DNA of 28,000 nucleotides, from NCBI GenBank assembly GCA_002369155.1, contig DFEM01000026.1:1-28000 (forward strand). Reading direction: 5' to 3'. The position numbers were made by a program, and so were the translations under genes. Positions 15,203-24,376 of the stretch are shown here, piece by piece (within the stretch, counting starts at the first letter, position 1; each line of letters begins with the position of its first letter). The notes beneath the pieces were generated by a model. That model had not been told where the DNA came from. It saw only the letters and a program-made list of their open reading frames with translations, and ran no database searches. Source of the DNA: Lachnospiraceae bacterium UBA3802. Lineage in GTDB: Bacteria; Bacillota; Clostridia; Lachnospirales; Lachnospiraceae.

Positions 15203-15220
15203 TAATTGAACGAATATTAT
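15192..15220 (+). promoter_or_regulatory. SigA-type promoter of the two-component operon
   Basis: TTGTTT (15192-15197), 17 nt, TATTAT (15215-15220). Confidence 0.65.
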
Positions 15221-15278
15221 ATAGGTGTACGGAAAACCTGCAGGATTCCATAAATAAATATTTGGGAGTTATATAAAC

Positions 15279-15971
15279 ATGTATAACGTTTTAATCTGTG
15301 ATGATGAGAAAGATATCGTAAATGCACTTAAGATTTATTTATCATCCCCTGACTTGAATTTTTTTGAAGCTGAAAACGGAGTTGAGGCACTTGAAATTTT
15401 AGGATCAAAAGAAATACATTTGGTTATACTCGACATAATGATGCCTAGAATGAACGGAATAGAGACACTATCGAAACTCAGACAATTCAGCAATGTTCCG
15501 GTAATAATGCTCTCGGCCAAAAGTGAGGATACGGATAAAATTCTCGGGCTCAATGTAGGAGCAGATGATTACATCACAAAACCCTTTAATCCGATAGAAG
15601 TGAATGCGAGAGTAAGGTCGGCTTTAAGAAGATACTTCGAATTCGGAGGAAAAGTAAAAACGGAAAACATGTACAGTGTGGGCAGCGTTACACTCGATGA
15701 TTCTACTAAAACTGTTATGGCTGACAACGAAGAGGTAACGCTAACTCCCAAAGAGTTTGAAATATTAAAAATGCTTATGCAGTCTCCGGGCAGAGTTTTT
15801 TCTCCCAAAGAAATATATGAAAAAATATGGGAAGAAAACATGATGCCCGGTTGCGAAAAAACCGTAGCAGTTCATATAAGGCATATAAGAGAAAAGATTG
15901 AGATAAATCCCAATGAACCGAGATTCTTAAAAGTTATCTGGGGACAGGGATATAAAATCGAAGGACAATAA
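15279..15971 (+). CDS. OmpR/PhoB-family response regulator
   Basis: The 230-residue protein has a receiver domain (1-115) with acidic pocket D9/D10, phospho-acceptor D52 (LVILDIMMPR), switch S79 and K101 in KPF. A winged-helix DNA-binding domain follows (about 130-228; LTPKEFEILKMLMQSPGRVFS, then the recognition helix region KTVAVHIRHIREKI and the C-terminal hairpin VIWGQGYKIE). It should be phosphorylated by the kinase encoded 9 nt downstream. GGGAG lies 12 nt before the ATG. The target regulon is unknown. Close relatives in Clostridia often control envelope or antibiotic-response genes. Confidence 0.97.
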   Translation: MYNVLICDDEKDIVNALKIYLSSPDLNFFEAENGVEALEILGSKEIHLVILDIMMPRMNGIETLSKLRQFSNVPVIMLSAKSEDTDKILGLNVGADDYITKPFNPIEVNARVRSALRRYFEFGGKVKTENMYSVGSVTLDDSTKTVMADNEEVTLTPKEFEILKMLMQSPGRVFSPKEIYEKIWEENMMPGCEKTVAVHIRHIREKIEINPNEPRFLKVIWGQGYKIEGQ

Positions 15972-15980
15972 GGAAATAAT

Positions 15981-17951
15981 ATGGGCGAGAATAATACAAA
16001 TATTGAAATTACTGAAAAAACTGAAAAAAAGACAAAAAAGAGTTTTTGTGCAAATCCGTTTGTTAAGGCGTTTTCTTTCGTAGGAATAATAGCATTTTGC
16101 GCAGCGCTGATCGGGTGTGTGGTATTTGCATATGATACGGCAGAATGCGGGTTTTATACAGCAGACGGTCCTGACAGAGTTATAAAAAACAATTTTCAAT
16201 ACACGGCATATCAAAATGCAAGTCAGGTGATTGAATATCTGGAAAGAGATGAAAACGATTATGCTGACGATTTCCTTTCGGAAAGAAATATAGCAGCAAT
16301 GGAGATTTCTTCCCCGAATTCAAATTTATGCTATACGTATATAAGGGAACCCTATACAAAAAATGAATTGCCGGATAAATATGTTTTCAAAGGCAGAATC
16401 GGCATGGAAGAATGGAAGGTTTATCTTATACCTGAATTGAATGAAGCCGATGACAATTATTATTTGAATTACACTATAAATGATTTACAATATCGATTTC
16501 GCTACTTTTTTCTTGGCGGTATTTTACTCAGTGCAGTTTTACTTGTTATATGCTTTGTTGTTTTTGTCCTGGGCATAGGAAAGTCGTACAAAACAGGCGA
16601 AGTTGAAGAAAATGTATTTACGAAAATACCTTTTGATGCAGTTACCATTTTATATTTGTTTGCAGCAGGTGCCCTGTTATTAATACTTACGCAGGTTTAC
16701 AATGAAGATGAGCAGATTATATCCTTTGTAATCCTGATGGTAATAAGCGTAATCTGGGGTATCAATTTTATTCACAGAATCAAATTAAAAACTGTATTCA
16801 AGAATTCTCTTTGCTATAAATTCATTAAGTTAATAATCTTGCTTTTCTCAAAGATTTCTTTGCTTTGGAAAACAATGATTGTGATGGCTTTAATTTCAGT
16901 CACGGAAACACTTGCAGTAATTTTCATATCGGTTCTTTACCGGGATGCTAGCATTTTCCTTCTTGCGACTTTCTTGCTTTTTGTTGAAAAATGCTTTATT
17001 TATCCGATAGTTCTCTACATTGTGCTTATGAAAAAACAATTGTTTAAAGCAGGTGAAAAATTAGCTCAAGGTGATGTTGATTATAAGATCAATTTAACTG
17101 CTCTTATCGGTGATTACAAAAAACACGGAGAGAATTTAAACAATCTTTCGAAAGCTGTAAACAATGCAGTTGAAGAAAGAATGAAGAGCGAGAGAATGAA
17201 GACAGAGCTTATCACCAATGTTTCTCATGATCTTAAAACTCCTCTTACTTCGGTAATCAATTATTCGGATTTGATTAACAGAGAAATCGAATCAATTGAG
17301 TCGAATCAAGCTGATTATGAACATATCGAAAAAATATCAGAATATTCGGAAGTATTAAACAGACAGTCATATAAATTAAAACATTTGCTGGAAGATCTTG
17401 TTGAAGTTTCCAAGGCCTCGAGCGGCAATATGGAATTACACATTGAAAGACTTGATGCCGGAACGATTCTTTCTCAGGCACTCGGAGAATATGAAGAGCG
17501 TTTCGAAGAAAAAAATCTTGAAACAATTCTAAATGATTGCGAAGAAGGATTGTATGTAAAAGCCGACAGCAGAAAACTTTGGCGAGTAACGGACAATCTT
17601 TTACAAAACATTTATAAATATGCGCTTCCGGGAACCAGAGTATTTCTCGAAGCAAAAGAAATCGACGGAAAAATAAGTCTTACTTTTAAGAATACATCCA
17701 GGGACATTATTACCGTTTCTGCAGAAGAATTGACCGAAAGATTTACAAGAAACGATGATTCAAGGCATACCGAAGGTAACGGCCTCGGCCTTGCAATTGC
17801 CAAAACACTGACCGAAGCGATGGGCGGGAAATTTACGCTTAATACCGACGGAGATTTGTTTAAGGTAACCGTTATATTTGATAAAGATACAGAAACAGAA
17901 AAAGAAGCAGATACATATACCGAAACATCTGAAAATTCAGATTCAGTTTAG
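15981..17951 (+). CDS. Membrane sensor histidine kinase
   Basis: The 656-residue kinase has a charged N-terminal tail, a first membrane segment (about 28-50) and an external domain (about 50-170). A cluster of about five further membrane segments (about 173-198, 213-232, 238-258, 290-312, 320-350) is unusual for a simple VanS-type kinase. The dimerisation domain has the H-box NVSHDLKTPLTSVINYSD with phospho-His near 416. The ATPase domain has the N-box DNLLQNIYKYA near 538 and the G2 box TEGNGLGLAIAK near 596. The usual DxGxG box is replaced by FKNTSRD; I recall this variation from related Clostridia kinases, but it could affect ATP turnover. The start codon follows AAGGAAA, which overlaps the upstream stop codon. 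The signal sensed is unknown. Confidence 0.95.
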   Translation: MGENNTNIEITEKTEKKTKKSFCANPFVKAFSFVGIIAFCAALIGCVVFAYDTAECGFYTADGPDRVIKNNFQYTAYQNASQVIEYLERDENDYADDFLSERNIAAMEISSPNSNLCYTYIREPYTKNELPDKYVFKGRIGMEEWKVYLIPELNEADDNYYLNYTINDLQYRFRYFFLGGILLSAVLLVICFVVFVLGIGKSYKTGEVEENVFTKIPFDAVTILYLFAAGALLLILTQVYNEDEQIISFVILMVISVIWGINFIHRIKLKTVFKNSLCYKFIKLIILLFSKISLLWKTMIVMALISVTETLAVIFISVLYRDASIFLLATFLLFVEKCFIYPIVLYIVLMKKQLFKAGEKLAQGDVDYKINLTALIGDYKKHGENLNNLSKAVNNAVEERMKSERMKTELITNVSHDLKTPLTSVINYSDLINREIESIESNQADYEHIEKISEYSEVLNRQSYKLKHLLEDLVEVSKASSGNMELHIERLDAGTILSQALGEYEERFEEKNLETILNDCEEGLYVKADSRKLWRVTDNLLQNIYKYALPGTRVFLEAKEIDGKISLTFKNTSRDIITVSAEELTERFTRNDDSRHTEGNGLGLAIAKTLTEAMGGKFTLNTDGDLFKVTVIFDKDTETEKEADTYTETSENSDSV

Positions 17952-18043
17952 TAACCAAACAGTCCAATATAAAAAACAAACTACTAAGGAGATGATGCCT
18001 ATTCCACTGAAATAACCTTCTAAACCAAATAAAATGTTGCGTT

Positions 18044-18075
18044 AAAGGGATTGTCGTTTTGACAATCCTTTTTTT
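18044..18075 (+). terminator. Rho-independent terminator of the two-component operon
   Basis: GGATTGTC / GACAATCC stem (18048-18055, 18061-18068) extended by wobble and AAA/TTT pairs, followed by T7. Confidence 0.85.
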
Positions 18076-18166
18076 CTTGAATAAGAAAAAGAAATTTGAT
18101 AGCATATAAAAAACTACCCAATTAGTAGGCAATAATTTTTATTTCCAATCGGAGTCAAAAAATACA

Positions 18167-19312
18167 ATGAAAGAGATCAATTATGAAGAACTTAAGCGTT
18201 TGCCGAAAGATTCATATGCATTTATAGATATACGAGATGAAGGATTAAGAAACTATGGTGTTATTTCCGGAGCCATAGAGGCAGAACTTAATGATGATTT
18301 TAGTATTTTAAAAGATAAAGCTGCTTCAATTTCTTTTGATAAAAAACTGATTTTTTATTGTGAGATAGGAAGAAAAACCAGAGAACTTGAAGTCGAAGAC
18401 ATTCTGCCTGACAGGGAATGTTACAGCCTTGAAGGCGGGTATATAGGATATGTAAGATCTTTGATGAATAACGAAGGCGATTTATGGGAGAGACAGCTTA
18501 AAGCGGAAGAAAGCATAAGAAAGAAATTTCACAAGCAATTATTCACTCCTTTCGCAAAAGCGTGCAAAACATATAAGTTAATTGAAGAAGGGGATTGTAT
18601 CGCCGTTTGTATTTCCGGAGGAAAAGATTCGATGCTTATGGCCAAACTTTTTCAGGAGATTCAAAGACACAGACAATGCAATTTTGAACTCAAGTTTTTG
18701 GTAATGGACCCGGGATATAACAAAGATAACAGGGCTCTAATTGAAAGTAATGCCAAAACACTCGGTATTCCGATTACGATCTTTGAAAGTGATATATTTG
18801 ATGCTGTAGATTCGATTGAAAAAAGTCCATGTTATATATGTGCCAGAATGCGCAGAGGTTATTTGTACAGTAAGGCAAAAGAAATAGGGTGCAACAAGAT
18901 TTCACTCGGACATCATTATGATGATGTTATAGAGACGATTCTTATGGGTATGCTTCACGGCGCTCAGATTCAGACGATGATGCCCAAACTCCACAGTACG
19001 AATTTTGAAGGAATGGAACTTATCCGTCCTCTTTATTTGGTCAGAGAAAAAGATATATGTGCATGGAGGGATTATAACGATTTGCATTTTCTCCAATGTG
19101 CCTGTCATTTTACCGATACATGTACAACATGTCATGAAGACGGAACTACATCATCAAAACGTCTTGAGACCAAAAAGCTTATTGCTTCTTTGAAAAAAGA
19201 CAATCCCTTTATTGAAGCCAATATTTTTAAAAGTGTCGAAAACGTAAATCTCGATACTGTAATTGAATATAAAAAAGACGGTGTTCGCCATCATTTTCTC
19301 GATGAATATTAA
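18167..19312 (+). CDS. Rhodanese-TtcA-like fusion (tRNA thiolation-type ATP pyrophosphatase)
   Basis: The 381-residue protein joins a rhodanese domain (1-100) to a TtcA-type PP-loop domain (about 110-340). The rhodanese active loop is YCEIGRKT with catalytic C65, so it can carry persulfide sulfur. The PP-loop SGGKDS is at 150-155. The TtcA signature CYICARMRRGYLY places C222 and C225 as iron-sulfur ligands, with C311 or C313 (LQCACHF) as the third ligand. GHHYDD at 248-253 is also conserved. TtcA adds sulfur to cytidine 32 of tRNAs; the closest substrate here is not proven. The fusion would deliver sulfur from the rhodanese Cys straight to the adenylated tRNA base. A further CTTC (319-322) is extra. 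GGAG lies 12 nt before the ATG. Confidence 0.9.
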   Translation: MKEINYEELKRLPKDSYAFIDIRDEGLRNYGVISGAIEAELNDDFSILKDKAASISFDKKLIFYCEIGRKTRELEVEDILPDRECYSLEGGYIGYVRSLMNNEGDLWERQLKAEESIRKKFHKQLFTPFAKACKTYKLIEEGDCIAVCISGGKDSMLMAKLFQEIQRHRQCNFELKFLVMDPGYNKDNRALIESNAKTLGIPITIFESDIFDAVDSIEKSPCYICARMRRGYLYSKAKEIGCNKISLGHHYDDVIETILMGMLHGAQIQTMMPKLHSTNFEGMELIRPLYLVREKDICAWRDYNDLHFLQCACHFTDTCTTCHEDGTTSSKRLETKKLIASLKKDNPFIEANIFKSVENVNLDTVIEYKKDGVRHHFLDEY

Positions 19313-19339
19313 TGCGATTTTATGCAAAAGGAGTGTTAT

Positions 19340-20011
19340 ATGAGCGTATACGAAAGACTTTCCAAATTTAAAGACAACGAATACAGGGAATTTCAAAGCA
19401 AACTGGTTCCTAATATTTCGAAAGATACAATCCTCGGAGTCAGGACTCCGGATATGAGGAATATTGCAAAAGAAGTATTCGGTACCAAAGAAGGTAATGA
19501 TTTTTTGAAAAAACTTCCGCATAAATATTATGAGGAAAATCTCGTGCATTTCTTTTTAATAGCCATGATAAAGGATTTTGACGAATGCATTAAAGAGACT
19601 GAAAGATTCCTGCCTTACATAGACTGCTGGCCTGTTTGTGACCAGTCAAGTCCCAAGGTATTCAAAAAGAAACATGAAGAATTATTGCCCTATATAAAGA
19701 AATGGATTGATTCCGATCATGTATATACCGCGAGATTCGGCATGAGAATGCTTATGAATGAATTCCTGGACAAGGATTTCAAACCGGAATATCTAAAATG
19801 GGTTTGTGCAAAAAAAGGCGAAGACTATTATTTAAAAATGATGGTTGCCTGGTACTTTGCGACAGCTCTTGCCAAACAGTATGATGCAAGCATAGTATAT
19901 TTCGAAAAAAGAAAACTTGATGAATGGTGTCATAAGAAAGCCATTCAGAAGGCAATTGAAAGTTATCGTGTAAGCGATGAGCATAAAGATTATTTGAGAA
20001 CTTTGAGATAA
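19340..20011 (+). CDS. AlkD-like DNA alkylation repair protein
   Basis: The 223-residue all-helical protein resembles the AlkD/AlkC HEAT-repeat glycosylases that remove N3- and N7-alkylated purines. Key residues by comparison with AlkD are W97 and D101 in CWPVCD (AlkD W109/D113 spacing kept) and the Arg in TARFGMRMLM (130-139). VRTPDMR (34-40) is the conserved N-terminal segment. The frame opens at ATG 19322, but AAGGAG (19328-19333) is 6 nt before ATG 19340, so the latter is used. It follows the rhodanese-TtcA gene by 27 nt, probably on the same transcript. No terminator is evident after it. Confidence 0.92.
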   Translation: MSVYERLSKFKDNEYREFQSKLVPNISKDTILGVRTPDMRNIAKEVFGTKEGNDFLKKLPHKYYEENLVHFFLIAMIKDFDECIKETERFLPYIDCWPVCDQSSPKVFKKKHEELLPYIKKWIDSDHVYTARFGMRMLMNEFLDKDFKPEYLKWVCAKKGEDYYLKMMVAWYFATALAKQYDASIVYFEKRKLDEWCHKKAIQKAIESYRVSDEHKDYLRTLR

Positions 20012-20077
20012 TAACTAATTCTTTATCGCTTGTTAAAATTCATTTAAATACAGAAAACCGTTTGATAATGTATATCT

Positions 20078-20106
20078 TTGAAAAAAGCACTGTTTTATGG
20101 TAAAAT
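20078..20106 (+). promoter_or_regulatory. Promoter of the polysaccharide export operon
   Basis: TTGAAA (20078-20083), 17 nt, TAAAAT (20101-20106). Confidence 0.7.
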
Positions 20107-20110
20107 AACT

Positions 20111-20167
20111 ATGTCTGTGCAAAACGCATCAAATAATGACTTTAATGAAGAGATATACTGTAAATGA
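20111..20167 (+). CDS. Possible 18-codon leader ORF upstream of the permease
   Basis: An ATG at 20111, 5 nt past the -10, opens an 18-residue frame whose TGA overlaps the permease start (ATGA). It would have to be translated from a leaderless or almost leaderless transcript. The peptide (MSVQNASNNDFNEEIYCK) has no recognised motif. Chance is quite possible. Confidence 0.25.
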   Translation: MSVQNASNNDFNEEIYCK

Positions 20168-20958
20168 ACGATTTTAAAAAGACCAAAAATTTAATTTGGG
20201 AATTAGCCAAGAACGATTTTAAGAAAAGGTACGCAGGAAGCTCGCTCGGAAGAGTATGGGCTTTTGTTCAGCCTCTTGTTACAGTCGTTCTTTATTATTT
20301 TGTTTTCGGTCTTGTTTTCCCCGGAAGAAGCCCTTATGACAGCCCGGTTCCTTACGTATTGTGGCTTACTGCGGGACTTGTGCCATGGTTCTTTTTAAAT
20401 GAAGCCATAACGACCGGAGCCAATGCAATGAATGAGTACAATTATCTTGTAAAAAAGGTTGTATTCAAAGTAGGAATTCTTCCGCTTATCAAGACGATTT
20501 CTGCTACATTTATTCATATTTTCTTTATATTTGTATTGCTTGTCATGTATTTTGCTTACGGGTTCAAACCGAGCTTTCAGCTTATACAGCTTTTATATTA
20601 TTCATTCTGTCTTTTTATGCTGGTGCTTGCGATTACTTATACCACGAGTGCTGTAACCGTATTTTTCAAAGACCTTTTACAGATAATCAATATTCTTCTT
20701 CAGGTTGGTATGTGGGGAACTCCCATTCTTTGGCATATAAGTGCTATTCCCGAGAAGGTTAAGTTTCTTGAACCGATTTTCAGATTCAATCCGATTTATT
20801 ATATTATCGAAGGCTATCGCAGCTCGCTTTTTGAAGGAACATGGCTGCATGAAAGATGGCTTGATACGTTGGTTTTCTGGGGAATAGTTGCGCTGTTTTT
20901 TATTATCGGAGCATATGTATTTAAGAAACTTCGTCCTTTATTTGCGGATGTTTTGTAA
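20164..20958 (+). CDS. ABC-2 polysaccharide export permease (Wzm/TagG type)
   Basis: The 264-residue protein is an ABC-2 family permease with an amphipathic interface helix (1-25, ELAKNDFKKRYAGSSLGRVW) and six hydrophobic segments (about 33-52, 66-84, 115-135, 140-165, 175-195, 232-252). The opening KKRYAGSSLGRVWAF and the late RFNPIYYIIEGYR stretch are typical of Wzm, TagG and RgpC permeases that move lipid-linked polysaccharide across the membrane. It pairs with the ATPase encoded next. The ribosome site is weak, but a short upstream frame overlaps the start codon. Confidence 0.95.
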   Translation: MNDFKKTKNLIWELAKNDFKKRYAGSSLGRVWAFVQPLVTVVLYYFVFGLVFPGRSPYDSPVPYVLWLTAGLVPWFFLNEAITTGANAMNEYNYLVKKVVFKVGILPLIKTISATFIHIFFIFVLLVMYFAYGFKPSFQLIQLLYYSFCLFMLVLAITYTTSAVTVFFKDLLQIINILLQVGMWGTPILWHISAIPEKVKFLEPIFRFNPIYYIIEGYRSSLFEGTWLHERWLDTLVFWGIVALFFIIGAYVFKKLRPLFADVL

Positions 20959-21037
20959 ATAAAATATTCAAATATTTTTGTATGTATTGCAGTCAAAGGG
21001 ATTGCGAGAATTTTAGAATCACGGGACAGTATTTCAT

Positions 21038-22291
21038 ATGAGCGAAAATGAAGTAATAAAAGAGAATATAGATTTGTCGATAGATGTCCGCAACGTCACA
21101 AAGATTTACAGTCTTTACAAGCGCCCTTCGGACAGACTTATCGATACATTTCATTTAATGCCGTGGAAGAAATATCCAAAGAACCTTGCATTAAATGATG
21201 TATCTTTTTCTGTGGCAAAAGGAGAGACAGTCGGTATTATCGGTACCAACGGCTCCGGAAAATCCACTGTGCTTAAAATTATTACAGGCGTTCTTACACC
21301 CACAAAAGGCAAGGCAACGGTAAACGGACGCATATCCGCACTTCTTGAGCTTGGCGCAGGATTTAATGCGGAATATACGGGTGTTGAAAATGTATATTTA
21401 AACGGTACCATGATGGGTCTTACGAAGGAGGAGATAGAGAAAAAACTTCCTGAGATTCTTGAATTTGCGGATATCGGAGAATATGTATATTCACCTGTTA
21501 AGACTTATTCCTCGGGTATGTTTGTGCGTCTTGCATTTGCAGTTGCAATCAACATTGATCCCGAGATTTTGATCGTGGATGAAGCTTTGTCTGTCGGAGA
21601 TGTATTCTTCCAGGCAAAATGTTATCGTAAATTCGAAGAATTCAAAAAACAGGGCAAAACCATTCTTTTCGTATCGCATGACTTAAGCAGCATAGCCAAG
21701 TATTGCGACAGAGTTATTCTTTTAAACAAGGGAGATAAACTCGGAGAAGGTTCGCCCAAAGAAATGATTGATCTGTACAAACAGGTTTTGGTCGGTCAGT
21801 ATAAGGATGATAATAAGGGCGAAGTTAAAGAAGGCCTTAATACGGATACACTTGAATATGGTTCTAAAAAAGCCAAATACACGGATTGCAAAATAATCGA
21901 CAGTAACGGCAAAAACAACAATGTTATTCTAAAAGGATCGAAATTTAAGATTGTCATGGATGCCGAGATTTACGAAGATCTTGAAGCCCCCATATTTGCC
22001 TTTACTTTTAAAAATGTCCAGGGCACCGAAATTACCGGTACAAATACAATGATAGAAAAGTCGATTACAGAAGGTTTAAAGGGCGGAACCAAACTCACAA
22101 TAGAATTCACTCAGGACATGAATCTTCAGGGCGGCGAATATCTTTTGTCACTCGGTCTGACGGGATTTGAAAAAGGTGTGTTTACCGTATATCACAGACT
22201 CTATGACTGTATCAACATAACGGTTGTATCCGATAAAGATTCGGTCGGCTATTATGACATGAACTCTGAAGTTAACATAACATTTCATTAA
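21038..22291 (+). CDS. Polysaccharide export ATPase (Wzt type) with C-terminal domain
   Basis: The 417-residue ATPase energises the Wzm-type permease. Residues 14-255 form the ABC domain: Walker A GTNGSGKS (69-76), Q-loop region ELGAGFNAEYTGVENV near 107, signature TYSSGMFVRLAFA near 156 (SSGM in place of LSGG, as in Wzt/TagH) and Walker B ILIVDEALSVGD near 176, with the H-loop VSHD near 207. Residues 270-417 form a beta-rich C-terminal domain of Wzt_C type, which in E. coli O8/O9a binds the capped end of the polysaccharide. That makes export depend on chain termination. The gene lies 79 nt after the permease. Its ribosome site is weak. Confidence 0.94.
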   Translation: MSENEVIKENIDLSIDVRNVTKIYSLYKRPSDRLIDTFHLMPWKKYPKNLALNDVSFSVAKGETVGIIGTNGSGKSTVLKIITGVLTPTKGKATVNGRISALLELGAGFNAEYTGVENVYLNGTMMGLTKEEIEKKLPEILEFADIGEYVYSPVKTYSSGMFVRLAFAVAINIDPEILIVDEALSVGDVFFQAKCYRKFEEFKKQGKTILFVSHDLSSIAKYCDRVILLNKGDKLGEGSPKEMIDLYKQVLVGQYKDDNKGEVKEGLNTDTLEYGSKKAKYTDCKIIDSNGKNNNVILKGSKFKIVMDAEIYEDLEAPIFAFTFKNVQGTEITGTNTMIEKSITEGLKGGTKLTIEFTQDMNLQGGEYLLSLGLTGFEKGVFTVYHRLYDCINITVVSDKDSVGYYDMNSEVNITFH

Positions 22292-22347
22292 GGGATTTTC
22301 TTAGAATAGCATAAAACATTACTAACGAACAAGCAGAAAAACCTTTA

Positions 22348-22391
22348 GTTTACATAAAATTATAATAAATTGCCAAACAGGTTTACATAAA
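22348..22391 (+). repeat. GTTTACATAAA boxes at the methyltransferase start
   Basis: GTTTACATAAA occurs at 22348-22358 and 22381-22391, where the final A is the first base of the start codon. A third GTTTACATAA (24382-24391) precedes the next gene start by 2 nt. No clear ribosome site is present at either start. Confidence 0.45.
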
Positions 22392-24376
22392 TGGATAATA
22401 TGAAAATCGGAAAAGTGAATATTGATTTGAAGCATTATCCCGGAGAGGATTTTTATTCGGAAGGTGAGATAGAAGATCGACTTCTTAAAATCTGTGAAGA
22501 AAACACTCCCGATAAATTCAGAAAAATAATAGAGGATAATTCCGAATGGGCTTATCTTTATCATCTTTCGACACAAAGGCAGAATATTGTATCGTGGCTG
22601 CCCATTACTAAGAATGATAAAGTTTTGGAAATCGGAGCCGGTCCCGGAGCCATCACCGGAGAATTATGTAAACTTGCCCAAAGTGTTGATGCAATCGATT
22701 TGTCGTTAAAGAGAAGCAGAATGAATGCCAATCGTAATAAAGAATGCGATAATCTTTCCATTAAAGTCGGAAATTTCAAGGATATCGAACCCGAACTGGA
22801 TTGTGATTACGATTGGATCATGTTAATCGGTGTCTTTGAATACGCAGCTTTGTATATCGGCGGGGACACTGCTTACGAAGATTTTTTAAATATAATTAAA
22901 AAGCATGTAAAAAAAGGCGGACGTATTGTTATTGCCATAGAAAACAGATTGGGACTTAAATATTTTGCAGGATGCAAGGAAGATCATACCTGTGTATTTT
23001 TTGACGGAATCGAGAATTATAAGGATGATTCGCATGTCAGAACTTTTTCAAAAAAAGGCCTTGAAAAGATTTTCAATAAGGTTGACATAACTGATTATCA
23101 TTTTTATTTTCCTTATCCGGATTATAAACTTCCCAATACCGTTTTCTCCGAGAAGAGACTTCCGATGCTCGGTGAATTGAGAGACAATATCAGAAATTTC
23201 GATCAGGACAGACTTCTTTTATTCAATGAGACCAAAGCTTTTGACGGAATGATTGAAGAGGGTATGTTCCCGGATTTTTCCAATTCTTTTGAAGTCATTA
23301 TCGGTCCCGATATTAATGTTTCATACGCGAAATATTCGATGGAGCGCGATGACAAATTTTGTGTTAAAACACGTATTATTGATGACGGACTATTAAAGAA
23401 AGTTGAAAAATCCTCTGTTTATGAATCTGGAAAAGAGCATATTTCCAATATTAAGAAGGCAGCGGATGAACTTTCAAAGCGATATAAGGATTCGGATCTT
23501 AAGATAAATGAGATTCTCGATTTTGACGAAGAATCAGGAAAAATAGTATTTGAATATGTTGAAGGAAATACACTTGAAACATTGCTTGATGAGCGTGTTA
23601 AAGCCAATGACAAAGACGGCTTCGTTAAGCTTTTCGAGAAGTATAAATCATACGTTTCGTTTAATGATGAATATCCGGTATCGGATGATGATTTCATCTT
23701 TTCAAATGTAATGGTTAACGCTGATGTCTGGACTTTGATTGATTTTGAGTGGGTAAGATTCGAAAAAGGTAATGCCGCAGAGACGATTAATCGTGCGATA
23801 AACAATTATCTGCTTCCCGGAAATTTCAGATCAAGGATAAAAGAATGGATTGAGTGTATCGAAGACTTCGATGAGGATTCTTTTATAAAGAACAGAGTGC
23901 TTGGCGATAATAAGGCTTTATCCACAATCAGACACAACATCGGAAAAGGTATTTATGAATTAAATTATCTTACCGACAGAGTTGCCGCGCTTAATATGAG
24001 ATTCCAGATTTACGAGGATATGGGTGAAGGATTCAGGGAAGAGAATTCATATTACCTGGTTGACATAAAAAAACATGGTCCGAATATTCTTTTAAACATT
24101 CCGATTAAGGAAGGATTGGTTAATTTAAGACTTGATCCCGGAGATAAACCCGTCAGATTTTATGTTAACCAAATATGCTTAAATGACGAAGATGTCACCG
24201 ATAAGCTTATCGGAATAAATAAAAACGGATGTATGGATATTCGTTCCTGCATACAGAAGAACAACACATTTGTTTTCAGAAAAAACGATCCGCATATAAA
24301 ACTGCCGATTAAAGGTTTAAATGCCAAAGCCGGAGATATATTGAAAGTGGATTGCAGGGCAGAGTACATATTCTGA
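22391..24376 (+). CDS. Methyltransferase-kinase fusion, WbdD-like chain terminator candidate
   Basis: The 661-residue protein begins with a class I SAM methyltransferase (about 45-240; motif I LEIGAGPGAITG at 79-90, motif III/IV DWIMLIGVFEY near 140, then KKGGRIVIAIENRLGLK near 177). Residues about 300-500 look like a protein-kinase/APH fold: KTR near 329, a catalytic-loop pattern D434-FIFS-N439 and a metal-binding D451 in LIDFEW. A further domain (about 520-661) contains a helical segment (YELNYLTDRVAALNMRF) and a beta-rich end that I do not recognise. In E. coli O9a, WbdD caps the polysaccharide with methyl phosphate through the same two activities and is linked to Wzm/Wzt. The order and neighbours here match that, but sequence homology is an inference. 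ATG 22400 is a possible alternative start. Confidence 0.78.
   Translation: MDNMKIGKVNIDLKHYPGEDFYSEGEIEDRLLKICEENTPDKFRKIIEDNSEWAYLYHLSTQRQNIVSWLPITKNDKVLEIGAGPGAITGELCKLAQSVDAIDLSLKRSRMNANRNKECDNLSIKVGNFKDIEPELDCDYDWIMLIGVFEYAALYIGGDTAYEDFLNIIKKHVKKGGRIVIAIENRLGLKYFAGCKEDHTCVFFDGIENYKDDSHVRTFSKKGLEKIFNKVDITDYHFYFPYPDYKLPNTVFSEKRLPMLGELRDNIRNFDQDRLLLFNETKAFDGMIEEGMFPDFSNSFEVIIGPDINVSYAKYSMERDDKFCVKTRIIDDGLLKKVEKSSVYESGKEHISNIKKAADELSKRYKDSDLKINEILDFDEESGKIVFEYVEGNTLETLLDERVKANDKDGFVKLFEKYKSYVSFNDEYPVSDDDFIFSNVMVNADVWTLIDFEWVRFEKGNAAETINRAINNYLLPGNFRSRIKEWIECIEDFDEDSFIKNRVLGDNKALSTIRHNIGKGIYELNYLTDRVAALNMRFQIYEDMGEGFREENSYYLVDIKKHGPNILLNIPIKEGLVNLRLDPGDKPVRFYVNQICLNDEDVTDKLIGINKNGCMDIRSCIQKNNTFVFRKNDPHIKLPIKGLNAKAGDILKVDCRAEYIF

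Noticed and set aside
17992..18015. Seven-codon frame after AAGGAG downstream of the histidine kinase
   Set aside because: The AAGGAG directly abuts the ATG, too close for normal initiation, and the frame is too short to judge.
18109..18128. Short inverted repeat ACTA/TAGT before the rhodanese-TtcA gene
   Set aside because: Four-base arms are too weak to call an operator or terminator.
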